From Actimicrobium sp035984655 (lineage in GTDB: Bacteria > Pseudomonadota > Gammaproteobacteria > Burkholderiales > Burkholderiaceae_D), in assembly GCF_035984655.1 (NCBI RefSeq), contig NZ_JAXCHT010000004.1:62001-126000 (forward strand): a DNA stretch of 64,000 bases. The letters run 5' to 3'. The position numbers were made by a program, and so were the translations under genes. Below are positions 25,366 through 33,660 of this stretch, in pieces. The notes under the pieces were generated by a model. That model searched no databases. It was not told the origin of the DNA and saw nothing but the letters and a program-made list of their open reading frames with translations. The first letter of the stretch is position 1, and every line of letters starts with the position of its first letter.

Positions 25366-26082
25366 ATGGCAAACATACTGGTAGTCGACGATGAAATGGG
25401 AATTCGGGAACTGCTCTCTGAAATCCTCAGCGACGAGGGGCACGTCATTCTCACCGCCGAAAATGCACAGCAGGCGCGTGACGCGCGTGCGGCCAGTGTG
25501 CCCGATTTGGTGCTGCTGGATATCTGGATGCCGGATACCGATGGCGTGACCCTGCTCAAGGAATGGCAACGTGACGGCCTGTTGACCATGCCGGTCATCA
25601 TGATGTCCGGTCATGCGACCATCGACACGGCGGTTGAGGCGACCCGCATCGGTGCGCTTAATTTTCTTGAGAAGCCGATTGCGCTGCAAAAGCTGCTCAA
25701 GGCGGTCCAGCAGGGTTTGTCGCGCGGACAAGAGCCGGTGCGTCCGGTCATGTATCAGGCGCGCTCGGTCGGCTTGTCGGTCGAAGCAGCAGCCGCAGCC
25801 ACGGCGCACGCGGTCATCGGGGCCGCCTCGGCCGGTGCATCCAGTGCGGTGCAAGGTGTGCTGGCCGCGGCCGAGCCACAGGGCTTCGTCCTCTCGTTTG
25901 ACCTGCCGCTGCGCGAAGCGCGCGATGCATTCGAACGCGCCTACTTCGAACATCATCTGGTGCACGAAGGCGGCAGCATGACGCGGGTGGCCGAGCGCAC
26001 CGGTCTGGAACGGACCCACCTGTATCGCAAACTCAAGCAACTCGGTGTCGAGCCGAGCAAACTGCTCAAAAAAGGCGGATGA
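25366..26082 (+). CDS. ntrX: NtrX-like response regulator lacking the AAA+ domain
   Basis: 238 residues against about 450 for full NtrX. The receiver (residues 1-120) is intact: DDE at 8-10 region, phospho-Asp in VLLDIWMPD, and the K of FLEKPI. The C-terminus is a Fis-type helix-turn-helix (ARDAFERAYFEHHLV...RTHLYRKLKQLGVEP). Between them is an Ala/Ser-rich linker of about 70 residues where the sigma-54-activating ATPase should be, so it cannot activate RpoN directly and must act as an ordinary DNA binder. Frame and ends look healthy, not decayed. Confidence 0.9.
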   Translation: MANILVVDDEMGIRELLSEILSDEGHVILTAENAQQARDARAASVPDLVLLDIWMPDTDGVTLLKEWQRDGLLTMPVIMMSGHATIDTAVEATRIGALNFLEKPIALQKLLKAVQQGLSRGQEPVRPVMYQARSVGLSVEAAAAATAHAVIGAASAGASSAVQGVLAAAEPQGFVLSFDLPLREARDAFERAYFEHHLVHEGGSMTRVAERTGLERTHLYRKLKQLGVEPSKLLKKGG

Positions 26083-26447
26083 CCCCGGCCACCCTGGTCA
26101 CCGGGGTCACTGCCCGGTCACGTGAAGCCGCCATCGCCGACGCCCTGGGCGGGTTTGCGGCTGATGCGCGGATCGGATTGATCCTTGAAGGCTTGCCGGA
26201 TGCCAGTGGTGCATTGGCCGATGTCGCCGACAATCCATTACGATCCGTCGCCCGCATCGCGCCAGGCTGCCCCTGTTGCATTGGCAATCTGACCATGCGC
26301 GTGACGCTCAACCGGATGCTGCGCCACCCGCCCGCGCACCTGTTCATCAGCCTGGCCACCAGCGCACATCTCGAACAGGTGCGGCAATTTCTAACCGATG
26401 CACCCTACGACAAGCATCTGACGCTGCTTCCCGATCTGGCGGCCTGA
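26079..26447 (+). CDS. small CobW/G3E-related protein with CxCC motif
   Basis: 122 residues, ATG overlapping the ntrX stop by 4 bp. APGCPCCIGNLTMRVTLNRML matches the metal-binding CxCC region plus following helix of CobW-type G3E GTPases, but there is no P-loop GxxGxGK, so it cannot be a complete GTPase. It may be a stand-alone metal-binding domain. Function unknown; conserved position after ntrX suggests co-expression. Confidence 0.7.
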   Translation: MTPATLVTGVTARSREAAIADALGGFAADARIGLILEGLPDASGALADVADNPLRSVARIAPGCPCCIGNLTMRVTLNRMLRHPPAHLFISLATSAHLEQVRQFLTDAPYDKHLTLLPDLAA

Positions 26448-26533
26448 TCGCGGGCTGCGCTTGAATTGTCGTTTCCGGGCCCCATGTGAGGTGCAGGCGA
26501 ATGCGCTTTGCGTTCAGTGAACCGGGATCTCAA

Positions 26534-26791
26534 ATGAACCTCATTTATAACAGCGACAATTACAGCGTGGTCGAGTTTGGCGTCGATGACGCACAGGAAG
26601 CGCTGCGTTTCGGCGCCTACGAAATCATGGACAAGCCGGGCCGCCGCGAGATTTTCATTGGCGGGAATTGGGCGGCCAGTTTTCGCGAGCATGTCCAGCA
26701 ATTGATCGCAAGCGAACCTGACGTTGAGGCCATCGATACCTTTTTGGCCGGTTACGATGAGGTGATGCACCAGCCCGTCACCATGCATTGA
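26534..26791 (+). CDS. DUF3567 family protein
   Basis: 85-residue protein beginning MNLIYNSDNYSVVEFGVDDAQEALRFGAYEIMDK, the signature of DUF3567, a betaproteobacterial family of unknown role. Acidic, no membrane segment. Start chosen at the family's usual Met (26534); the frame upstream to 26486 is not conserved-looking. Followed by the TrmB-like gene after 21 bp. Confidence 0.87.
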   Translation: MNLIYNSDNYSVVEFGVDDAQEALRFGAYEIMDKPGRREIFIGGNWAASFREHVQQLIASEPDVEAIDTFLAGYDEVMHQPVTMH

Positions 26792-26812
26792 CCGGTTCCG
26801 TACCGGTATCTC

Positions 26813-27490
26813 ATGCAAGCCAATTCGCGCGCCGTCAGCAGCAGCCAGACCGAAGCCCACCCGCAGCTTGCCCGCCTTGTCGCGCGCCACGCCACCACGC
26901 AATTTCAGAAGCCGGTGATGGCGTACAACCGCGCTGCATTCGCGCTGTTCCTGGCGCGCTGGCGCAGTGCGGGCACAGCGCCTCTGATCCTCGATGCCGG
27001 CTGCGGCGTCGGGCTGTCGAGCCGGCACCTTGCTGCGGCGTCGCCCGACTGTTTCGTGCTTGGCATCGACCAGTCGGCCGACCGCATCGAGCGGCATACG
27101 CTCTGGCCCGATCGTGCCCCTGACAACCTGCTTCTGTTGCGCGCCGATCTGGTCGATTTCTGGCGCCTGCTTGCCGATGAGGGCGTGACACTCCATCAAC
27201 ACTTCCTGCTCTATCCGAATCCGTGGCCAAAGATTGGTCATCTGGCGCGCCGCTGGCATGGGCATCCGGTTTTTCCAACCGCTGTCGCACTGGGTGGCGT
27301 GATTGAATGCCGCAGCAACTGGCCGATCTACGTCGATGAATGCGCCGCAGCCTTGCGTCAGTTAGGTGTTCCGCAGGTCGTCATCGAGCCCTATGCACCG
27401 GCCAATCCAATTACCCCGTTCGAAGCAAAATATCTCGCCTCAGGCCATGCACTATGGCGCTGCCGCTCGCACATGGCGGGCAGTGCATGA
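26813..27490 (+). CDS. TrmB-like SAM-dependent methyltransferase
   Basis: 225 residues with motif I ILDAGCGVGLSSRHLA, acidic GIDQSADRI, and the TrmB hallmark YPNPWPKIGHLARRWHGHPVF, which in true TrmB binds tRNA G46. It lacks the usual N-terminal sequence and the C-terminal TxYE motif is replaced by TPFEAKY. Burkholderiales usually carry a canonical trmB elsewhere, so this is probably a paralogue whose RNA or other target may differ. Confidence 0.8.
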   Translation: MQANSRAVSSSQTEAHPQLARLVARHATTQFQKPVMAYNRAAFALFLARWRSAGTAPLILDAGCGVGLSSRHLAAASPDCFVLGIDQSADRIERHTLWPDRAPDNLLLLRADLVDFWRLLADEGVTLHQHFLLYPNPWPKIGHLARRWHGHPVFPTAVALGGVIECRSNWPIYVDECAAALRQLGVPQVVIEPYAPANPITPFEAKYLASGHALWRCRSHMAGSA

Positions 27491-27570
27491 CGGGCGGCAG
27501 ACGCGATTGTCGCGTCCCCCGCGACAAAATCGGGTAATGTCCGGCATTCAATCTCCAGGAGGACTACCGG

Positions 27571-28485
27571 ATGGATCGTCTGCAATCGATGCGTGTGTTT
27601 GCCCGGGTGGTCGAGCAGGGTAGCTTCGCCGCAGCCGGCATGGCGCTGGAAATGTCGAATGCGGTCGTGACGCGCCATGTTGCCGATCTTGAAAAGCATC
27701 TAGGCACACGTCTGTTGAACCGCACCACGCGCCGCTTGTCATTGACCGAAACCGGCCATGCCTATCTCGAGCGGGTCAAGCAGATCCTGCTCGACATCGA
27801 CGATGCCGATGCGATCGCGGCGTCGCAGTCGATGCTGCCGGCGGGCATGCTGCGGATTTATTCGCATCTCGGTTTCGGTCAGCTGCAACTGGCACAGCTG
27901 CTGCCGCTGTATGCCCAGCAATTTCCGGAAGTCACACTCGATGTCACGCTCTCGGACCGCACGGTCGATCTGGTCGACGAGGGCTTCGATGTCGGTATGT
28001 TTACCGGTCTGCAGAAGTTCGATGCCAGCATGATTGCGCGCAAGCTGGGTTCGTCCGAAATCATGCTGTGCGCATCGCCGGACTATCTCGAAAAACGCGG
28101 TACGCCGACGACGCCGGAAGACGTGTCGCAGCATGCCTGCCTCAATTTTGCCTACGAACAGCTGCGCCATCACTGGACCATCGTCAGCGCCGCTGGCAGC
28201 CTCAACATTCCGATCACCAGCAAAATCATCTCGAACAATGGCGACCTGCTGCGCCAATGCGCCCTGGCGGGCATGGGCATCGTGATCCGCCCGTCCTTTT
28301 CGCTGGGAGATGACCTGCGTTCCGGACGGCTCGTGCGGCTGCTGCCGAGCCATCATCTGGGCTGGCTGGACGTTTCCATGGTCTACCCCAGCAGACGCCT
28401 GCTGGCAGCCAAGGTGCGCTCGTTTGCCGATTTCATCAGCGCGCAATTTCCGCATCCGGAAGCCGATCCCTGGCTGTCCGCCTAG
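27571..28485 (+). CDS. LysR-family transcriptional regulator
   Basis: 304 residues: winged HTH at 1-60 (MDRLQSMRVFARVVEQGSF) and a LysR substrate-binding domain from about 90. AGGAGG lies 8 bp before the ATG. The neighbours on both sides are on the same strand and show no obvious metabolic link, so the target genes and co-inducer cannot be told. The sequence resembles the large CrgA/AaeR-like subgroup. Confidence 0.92.
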   Translation: MDRLQSMRVFARVVEQGSFAAAGMALEMSNAVVTRHVADLEKHLGTRLLNRTTRRLSLTETGHAYLERVKQILLDIDDADAIAASQSMLPAGMLRIYSHLGFGQLQLAQLLPLYAQQFPEVTLDVTLSDRTVDLVDEGFDVGMFTGLQKFDASMIARKLGSSEIMLCASPDYLEKRGTPTTPEDVSQHACLNFAYEQLRHHWTIVSAAGSLNIPITSKIISNNGDLLRQCALAGMGIVIRPSFSLGDDLRSGRLVRLLPSHHLGWLDVSMVYPSRRLLAAKVRSFADFISAQFPHPEADPWLSA

Positions 28486-28628
28486 TTCGCAGGCCTTTGT
28501 ACGCCACCGCACGGAGTTCTCTCGGGCAACAGGTGAGACTTCGGCCCAGATCAGTGCATCTTGCATTGCTCCGTTGTCCCGCGCGAGTCAATGTGCCCGC
28601 CGGCGTCAACATCTCACAGGGGATTCTC

Positions 28629-29705
28629 ATGACATTCATCCGCAAATGCGTTCTCAGTTGCGCCGCGTTGTTGCCACTCGCGCCACTGGCGCTGATCAGC
28701 AGCGATGTGCAAGCCCAGCAGTACAACAATTCCAGCGCCCCGCGCATCGATGGCTTCAATGTCAATGAAGTGCGCACGCTGTCTCCTGGCACCGATCTGA
28801 ACTTTACGGTGTACGGCACGCCCGGTGGCAACGCTACGTTGCGCATTGCCGGCGCGGTGCGCAATCTGGCGTTGAGTGAAGTCGAGCCTGGCCAATACGA
28901 GGGCACCTACACGATCAGCGGTCGCGATCGTCTCAGCGCGCGCAGCGCCGTGACGGCCAACCTGCGCACCGGCAATCAGGTCGCCAGCGCCGTATTGGGC
29001 GAGTCGCTGCAAGTCGGCGTCGGCTACCATCCGCGCGCCCAGCGCGATGCGATCTTGCCGAAGATTGAACGGTTCGAAGTACAACCAGTGACCGATCTGT
29101 CGGGCGGCAACGAATTGAAATTTACCCTGTTCGGCACACCCGGCGGCAAGGCCGACATGACGATCGGTGGCACCACGGGCCGCTTCTTCCTGCCTGAAGT
29201 CAATGCCGGAGAATACGTCGGCAGCTACACGATTCGCCGTCGTGATCGGGTCCAGTCCGACAGTCCGGTCGTCGTCAATCTGCGCGTGGGCAATGCGGTC
29301 ACCAGCCGCACCCTGGCGCGGCCATTGTTGATGGCGTCGGCGCCGGCGCCAGTGCGTCCAGCCCGCATCTGCAATGACTGCGGCACCATCGAAGCTGTCA
29401 ACGTGGTCGAAACCAAAGGCGAGGGCGGTTATCTCGGCACCATCGGCGGCGGCGTCGTTGGTGCATTGCTGGGTAGTCAGGTCGGCGGCGGCAAGGGTCG
29501 GACGGCGGCAGAAATCGCTGGTGCCGTCGGCGGCGCGTATGCCGGCCACGCCATCGAAGGCAATGCACGTCGTGGCACCCATTACGAAGTCGTGGTGCGG
29601 ATGCAAAATGGCGGCACGCAAACCGTGTCGATGGAAGCCAATCCGGGTCTGGCAGTCGGTGAGCGGGTGCGCGTTGGTGAAGGCGTCGTCACACGCGATC
29701 AGTAA
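28629..29705 (+). CDS. exported protein with two beta-domain repeats and a glycine-zipper 2TM domain
   Basis: 358 residues. Signal peptide to about residue 34 (LALISSDVQAQ). Two tandem repeats of about 95 residues follow: both contain the pattern I-x-x-F-x-V, F-T-x-x-GTPGG, a LxEVxxGxYxGxYTI strand and a RDR turn (first about 38-130, second about 140-235). The C-terminal part has CNDCG then a glycine zipper GTIGGGVVGALLGSQVGGG and GAVGGAYAGHAIEG, as in Rick_17kDa-type outer-membrane proteins. Probably cell-envelope; function unknown. A strong terminator follows. Confidence 0.82.
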   Translation: MTFIRKCVLSCAALLPLAPLALISSDVQAQQYNNSSAPRIDGFNVNEVRTLSPGTDLNFTVYGTPGGNATLRIAGAVRNLALSEVEPGQYEGTYTISGRDRLSARSAVTANLRTGNQVASAVLGESLQVGVGYHPRAQRDAILPKIERFEVQPVTDLSGGNELKFTLFGTPGGKADMTIGGTTGRFFLPEVNAGEYVGSYTIRRRDRVQSDSPVVVNLRVGNAVTSRTLARPLLMASAPAPVRPARICNDCGTIEAVNVVETKGEGGYLGTIGGGVVGALLGSQVGGGKGRTAAEIAGAVGGAYAGHAIEGNARRGTHYEVVVRMQNGGTQTVSMEANPGLAVGERVRVGEGVVTRDQ

Positions 29706-29721
29706 TCCTTGACGCAGGAGG

Positions 29722-29757
29722 GCGGAACCGGACTATCCATCCGGTTCCGCTTTTTTT
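29722..29757 (+). terminator. rho-independent terminator
   Basis: Eleven-bp stem GCGGAACCGGA (29722-29732) with TCCGGTTCCGC (29740-29750), 7-nt loop, then seven T (29751-29757). The T run reaches into the stop codon of the convergent DUF1045-phnN gene. Confidence 0.92.
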
Positions 29758-31021
29758 ATGGGCGCGACAGAATTTCCATCAGTTTCGCACCGGCGACGTC
29801 CACTGTGCTGCGGTTGTCCAGCCGGATGACATCGGCGCTGTCATCGATGGCAAACTGCGTCACGCGATCAAGCCGGCGCAGCAATGCCGCTCCTGCCTCG
29901 CGCCGGCGTGCCTCGATGCGCTGGCGGATCTGGTCCTGATCGGCATCGATCCAGATGACCCGTGCGTCCGGATACGCCTGCCGCAATTGCGGCACGAATT
30001 CGCGCGAACCATTGATGATGACATCCCGTCCGGCCCGCAAATCGGCTTCGATACCGCGCCGAACGCCGTAGCACAACTCATTGGCCTGCCACTGCATCGC
30101 GAACTGCCCCGCTGCGGCGGCCTGCCAGAACGCGTCGTCAGTAACCCCTTCGTGCGGCTCACCGGCCAGCGCTGCACGCGTAATGGTGCGACGTGCAAAC
30201 ACGATGTCGGCCTGCTCCGGCAAATGATCCTCGACCCAGCGCAACAGTGTGTCCTTGCCCGATCCGGACGGTCCGACCAAAAAGAATAGTCGCCCCGGCA
30301 GCGGCAAACCCGGCGTGACGACCTGGTCGGAAAAGGGAAACCGCGCGATCAGTGCAAAGGCTTCGCCCGGCGCTGCTTCGCGAAAAACAGCGATGCCATC
30401 CAGCTGCAGACGGGTTTCCAGTGCGCCGGAAAAGCAGCTTTCGGCCGCCTTGCGCAATGCATACACGACATCCTGATCGACCTGCCGCAGGTTGTCGGTC
30501 AACGTCATGTGGAAGCGAAATTCCGCTTCGGTAAACGGATAACCCCAGCGCTGCAACAGGACATCCTGCCGCGGGCTCAGGCCGGCACTGCGGCGGCGTG
30601 CCAGTTCCTGCGCGGAGATCGGCGCGCGCAGCACATCGAAATAGCTGACACAGCGCATCGCCAGTGCTGCTATATCTGCCGCTGCGACAGCGGGCTGCAG
30701 GGCGAGAAAATCACCCAGCGGGCGCACCTGCGGATCGTCGATGACCAACCTCGACTGGCTGCGCGCAAAGGCCTGCGCCATGCCCAGCAAATGCGCTTCA
30801 GTGAATCCCTCTGCCAGCTCGAACGGCGCCTTCAGCGTCGCGTGGAAGCCGTACCGGCGCGCATCCTGCGTGAGTTGCCGCTGCAATAATTCGGACACGC
30901 CAGCAATCGGCGGTGGCGTGCTGCTGCTGGTTGTTTCCGGGTCGCGTCCGAGCCAATGGCACCCGGCCTGCCACCACGCAGTGGCGCGCTGCGGCGCGAA
31001 GTACACGGCGTAACGGGTCAT
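29756..31021 (-). CDS. phnN: DUF1045-PhnN fusion (2H phosphoesterase-like + ribose 1,5-bisphosphate phosphokinase)
   Basis: 421 residues with two domains. Residues 1-235 are DUF1045, a 2H-phosphoesterase fold with both His-x-Thr motifs (HATL at 60-63, HMTL at 171-174); the family occurs in phosphonate operons. Residues about 243-421 are PhnN, with P-loop GPSGSGKDT at 250-258 and guanylate-kinase-like fold, making PRPP from ribose 1,5-bisphosphate. The two are usually separate genes; here the frame is continuous with no break. Lies 3 bp after the minus-strand phnM-like gene, forming a two-gene operon. Confidence 0.88.
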   Translation of the reverse strand: MTRYAVYFAPQRATAWWQAGCHWLGRDPETTSSSTPPPIAGVSELLQRQLTQDARRYGFHATLKAPFELAEGFTEAHLLGMAQAFARSQSRLVIDDPQVRPLGDFLALQPAVAAADIAALAMRCVSYFDVLRAPISAQELARRRSAGLSPRQDVLLQRWGYPFTEAEFRFHMTLTDNLRQVDQDVVYALRKAAESCFSGALETRLQLDGIAVFREAAPGEAFALIARFPFSDQVVTPGLPLPGRLFFLVGPSGSGKDTLLRWVEDHLPEQADIVFARRTITRAALAGEPHEGVTDDAFWQAAAAGQFAMQWQANELCYGVRRGIEADLRAGRDVIINGSREFVPQLRQAYPDARVIWIDADQDQIRQRIEARRREAGAALLRRLDRVTQFAIDDSADVIRLDNRSTVDVAGAKLMEILSRP

Positions 31022-31024
31022 CGT

Positions 31025-32221
31025 TCAGGCCGCCAGCGGCATGGCCGCACGCAGGGTCAGACGTTCGGGTTGGGTGCACACCACCAGCTTGCCGTTGGCG
31101 ATGGTGGCAACCACCCGCACCTGACCCGGCGCGGCAGCCTCTACCACCAGCAGGTCTGCCCTGGCGCCGACGCTCAGGTGGCCGCGATCGGTCAACCCGA
31201 GGGCGGCGGCGGGATTGGCCGAGACCAGGTTCCATGCCTCGGTCAGCGTACAGTCGCCCTGATACGCCAGCTTGAAAGGCGCCTGCAGCAAAGCGGGATA
31301 GTAATAATCCGAGGCCAGGATGTGGCACTGACCGGCGCGCACGGTCTGCGCCGCAGACAGGCTGCCGCAATGGCTGCCGCCCAGCACCACGTTCGGCGCG
31401 CCCATCACGATGCGGTTGCCCAGTGCCATGGCACAGTCGAGCGCCTCACGGGTGCGCGGGAATTCGCTGATGCCCACGCCAAGCGCCTGATAACCGGCGC
31501 GGTCGGCCTGCGATTCGTCATCGTGCGAGGCCATCGGCACACCCTGTTTGCGGCACGCCGCCGCCAGTGTTGCGATCAACTGCGGCACCTCGGCCGTGCG
31601 TCGCTTGGCGGCCGCCAGTCGTTCACGAAACGTGGCGCCATCGCAGCGGGCGCGCTCGGCATAGCCGGCCAGTTTTTCCGGCAGCGCCGATTTCGCTGCA
31701 ATCGAGGGCAAGTGTTCATTGAATGCCAGGAAATCGATTTTTCCTGCGGCGATCCACGCCAGCGCGTCGGCCAGGCCATCCAGGTGATGATTTTCGAAAC
31801 GCAGATGAATGCGGTGATCGCAGTGCGACTGGGCCCGTTGCGCGACCACCTGCTCCAGCAGCGCCAGCGCCGCACTGCGGCCGCGCAGGCCGCCTTCCCA
31901 GGAGTAGGTCAGGCCGTGACAGGCCGTGGTGATGCCGTTGGCGACCAGCTGCCGGTCGGTGTCGGCCAGCGCGATATCGTAGGGGAAGGTGGTTTCCGGG
32001 CGGGGCTGGATCTGGCGCTCGAACGCATCGCCATGCAGGTCGACGATGCCCGGCAGGATCAGCAGATTGCTGGCATCAAAAATCAGGCCGCCGTCGCCGC
32101 CGTCGACGGCATCGATACACGCGATGCGACCGCCGGCCAGCTCAATGTCGGCCTGCTGGAATTCAGCACTGGCGTCGGCCTGGGCAAACAGCCCGGTCCC
32201 GCCTCGAAGGGAAAGTCGCAT
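31025..32221 (-). CDS. PhnM-like amidohydrolase (paralogue 1)
   Basis: 398 residues (ATG 32221; a TTG at 32230 would add 3). Metal-dependent hydrolase: GIVDLHGDAFERQIQPRP carries the DxHxD-type metal ligands in PhnM form, SHDDES and GAPNVVLGGSHCG the later ones. PhnM removes pyrophosphate from ribose-1-phosphonate triphosphate in C-P lyase pathways. It is more divergent than the second copy and is operonic with DUF1045-phnN. Divergent from phnM 2 across 218 bp. Confidence 0.85.
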   Translation of the reverse strand: MRLSLRGGTGLFAQADASAEFQQADIELAGGRIACIDAVDGGDGGLIFDASNLLILPGIVDLHGDAFERQIQPRPETTFPYDIALADTDRQLVANGITTACHGLTYSWEGGLRGRSAALALLEQVVAQRAQSHCDHRIHLRFENHHLDGLADALAWIAAGKIDFLAFNEHLPSIAAKSALPEKLAGYAERARCDGATFRERLAAAKRRTAEVPQLIATLAAACRKQGVPMASHDDESQADRAGYQALGVGISEFPRTREALDCAMALGNRIVMGAPNVVLGGSHCGSLSAAQTVRAGQCHILASDYYYPALLQAPFKLAYQGDCTLTEAWNLVSANPAAALGLTDRGHLSVGARADLLVVEAAAPGQVRVVATIANGKLVVCTQPERLTLRAAMPLAA

Positions 32222-32439
32222 GATGGTCAAAACGTCAAGTGATCGGAAAACTCATCCTAGCGGAAGTTTATGACTGTCCGTTGACATCGTAAGGCGTCAT
32301 CGGGATTTCATCGGTGTGTGTTTCAATTCGCAATCATTCGACGCCTTGGCCGGATGCGCCAACGGCGTCGCGGCGCAGCGGCAATCGTGATACCGTCACT
32401 GGCCGGATCAATGGCGTGCCAACCTGCTTCTTTTAATCT

Positions 32440-33573
32440 ATGACATTCATCCGCAACGCACTTATTGTGACCGCCGATCAAGTTCTTGACGGCACCCTGG
32501 CTTTCGATCAGCAGACCATCGTCGCCATCGATGCAGGCCACGTCCATCAAGCCGGACTCGACTGGCAGGGGGATTATTTGCTGCCCGGTATGGTCGAGCT
32601 ACATACCGACAATCTTGAAAAGCACCTGATGCCACGGCCGAAAGCCTCCTGGCCGGTGCTTCCGGCGATTCTGGCGCACGATGCCCAGATTGCCGCAGCC
32701 GGGATTACCACCGTACTCGACGCCATCTCGGTGGGCGATATCGACCGCGACAGCGTGCGCATGCAGACGCTGGAACCCTGTGTCGCAGAGTTGCACCTGG
32801 CTGGCCAGGCCGGAATCTTGCGTGCCGACCATTTCCTGCATCTGCGTCTCGAACTGGCCGAGGAACACCTGCTGGCGCTGTTTGCGCCGTTGTTGCAGGA
32901 CCCGCTGCTGAAACTGGTTTCCCTGATGGATCACACCCCCGGGCAACGCCAGTGGGCCGACATCGATCATTACCGCACCTACGTCAGCGGCAAGCGCGGC
33001 TGGAGCGATGCCAAGGTCGAATCGATGATGGGGCATCTGCTCGAGCGCCAGGAGCAGTTCGCCGGCGTCAATCGCCGCGCCGTTGTGGCGCTGTGTCGCG
33101 CACTGCCGCGGCCAGTGCCCCTTGCCACGCATGACGACACCACGCCAGCCCATGTCGCCGAGGGCGTCGCCGATGGCGTCGGCATCTCCGAATTTCCCAC
33201 CACGGTCGCCGCCGCGCGCGCGGCCCGTGCGAATGGGCTTGGCATCATCATGGGCGCACCCAACCTGGTGCGCGGCGGCTCGCACTCCGGCAATGTCGCC
33301 GCGGCGGAATTGGCGCGGGCCGATTTGCTCGATGCGCTGTCGTCGGATTATGTGCCGGCCAGCCTGTTGCATGCGGCGTTCCTGTTGCAGCAGCAGGGGT
33401 TCAGTTTGCCCAAGGCGATGGCAACCGTGTCGCGCAATCCTGCGCGCATGATTGGCTTGCAGGATCGCGGCGAACTGGCCGTCGGGTTGCGCGCAGATTT
33501 TTTACGGGTGCGCATGACGCGAGGGATTCCAGTGGTGCTGGAAACGTGGAAGGGCGGCGCGCGCATCGCGTGA
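32440..33573 (+). CDS. phnM: PhnM, alpha-D-ribose 1-methylphosphonate 5-triphosphate diphosphatase
   Basis: 377 residues, close to E. coli PhnM in length (378) and in motifs: LPGMVELHTDNLEKHLMPRP, GITTVLDAISVGD, LVSLMDHTPGQRQW, YVSGKRGWSD, ATHDDTTPAHV, GISEFPTT and GAPNLVRGGSHSGNVAA. It should hydrolyse the alpha-gamma pyrophosphate bond of the phosphonate ribose-triphosphate. No phnGHIJKL or phnCDE is present in the window. The start has no strong Shine-Dalgarno (CTTCTTTTAATCT precedes it). Confidence 0.92.
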   Translation: MTFIRNALIVTADQVLDGTLAFDQQTIVAIDAGHVHQAGLDWQGDYLLPGMVELHTDNLEKHLMPRPKASWPVLPAILAHDAQIAAAGITTVLDAISVGDIDRDSVRMQTLEPCVAELHLAGQAGILRADHFLHLRLELAEEHLLALFAPLLQDPLLKLVSLMDHTPGQRQWADIDHYRTYVSGKRGWSDAKVESMMGHLLERQEQFAGVNRRAVVALCRALPRPVPLATHDDTTPAHVAEGVADGVGISEFPTTVAAARAARANGLGIIMGAPNLVRGGSHSGNVAAAELARADLLDALSSDYVPASLLHAAFLLQQQGFSLPKAMATVSRNPARMIGLQDRGELAVGLRADFLRVRMTRGIPVVLETWKGGARIA

Positions 33574-33660
33574 TTGGAGGGAACAATCTAGCACGACCGT
33601 TCTTTTTCCCCTCTATAATCGAATGACTCTTTTCGTCCACCCCCATCCCGTGAGGTCTCC

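Noticed and set aside
30956..32242. 428-codon open frame opposite the minus-strand phnM-like gene
   Set aside because: Shadow of a well-supported metal hydrolase; composition is non-protein-like.
28629..32461. Identical first 17 bases (ATGACATTCATCCGCAA) of the genes at 28629 and 32440
   Set aside because: The similarity ends at once and the proteins are unrelated; treated as chance.
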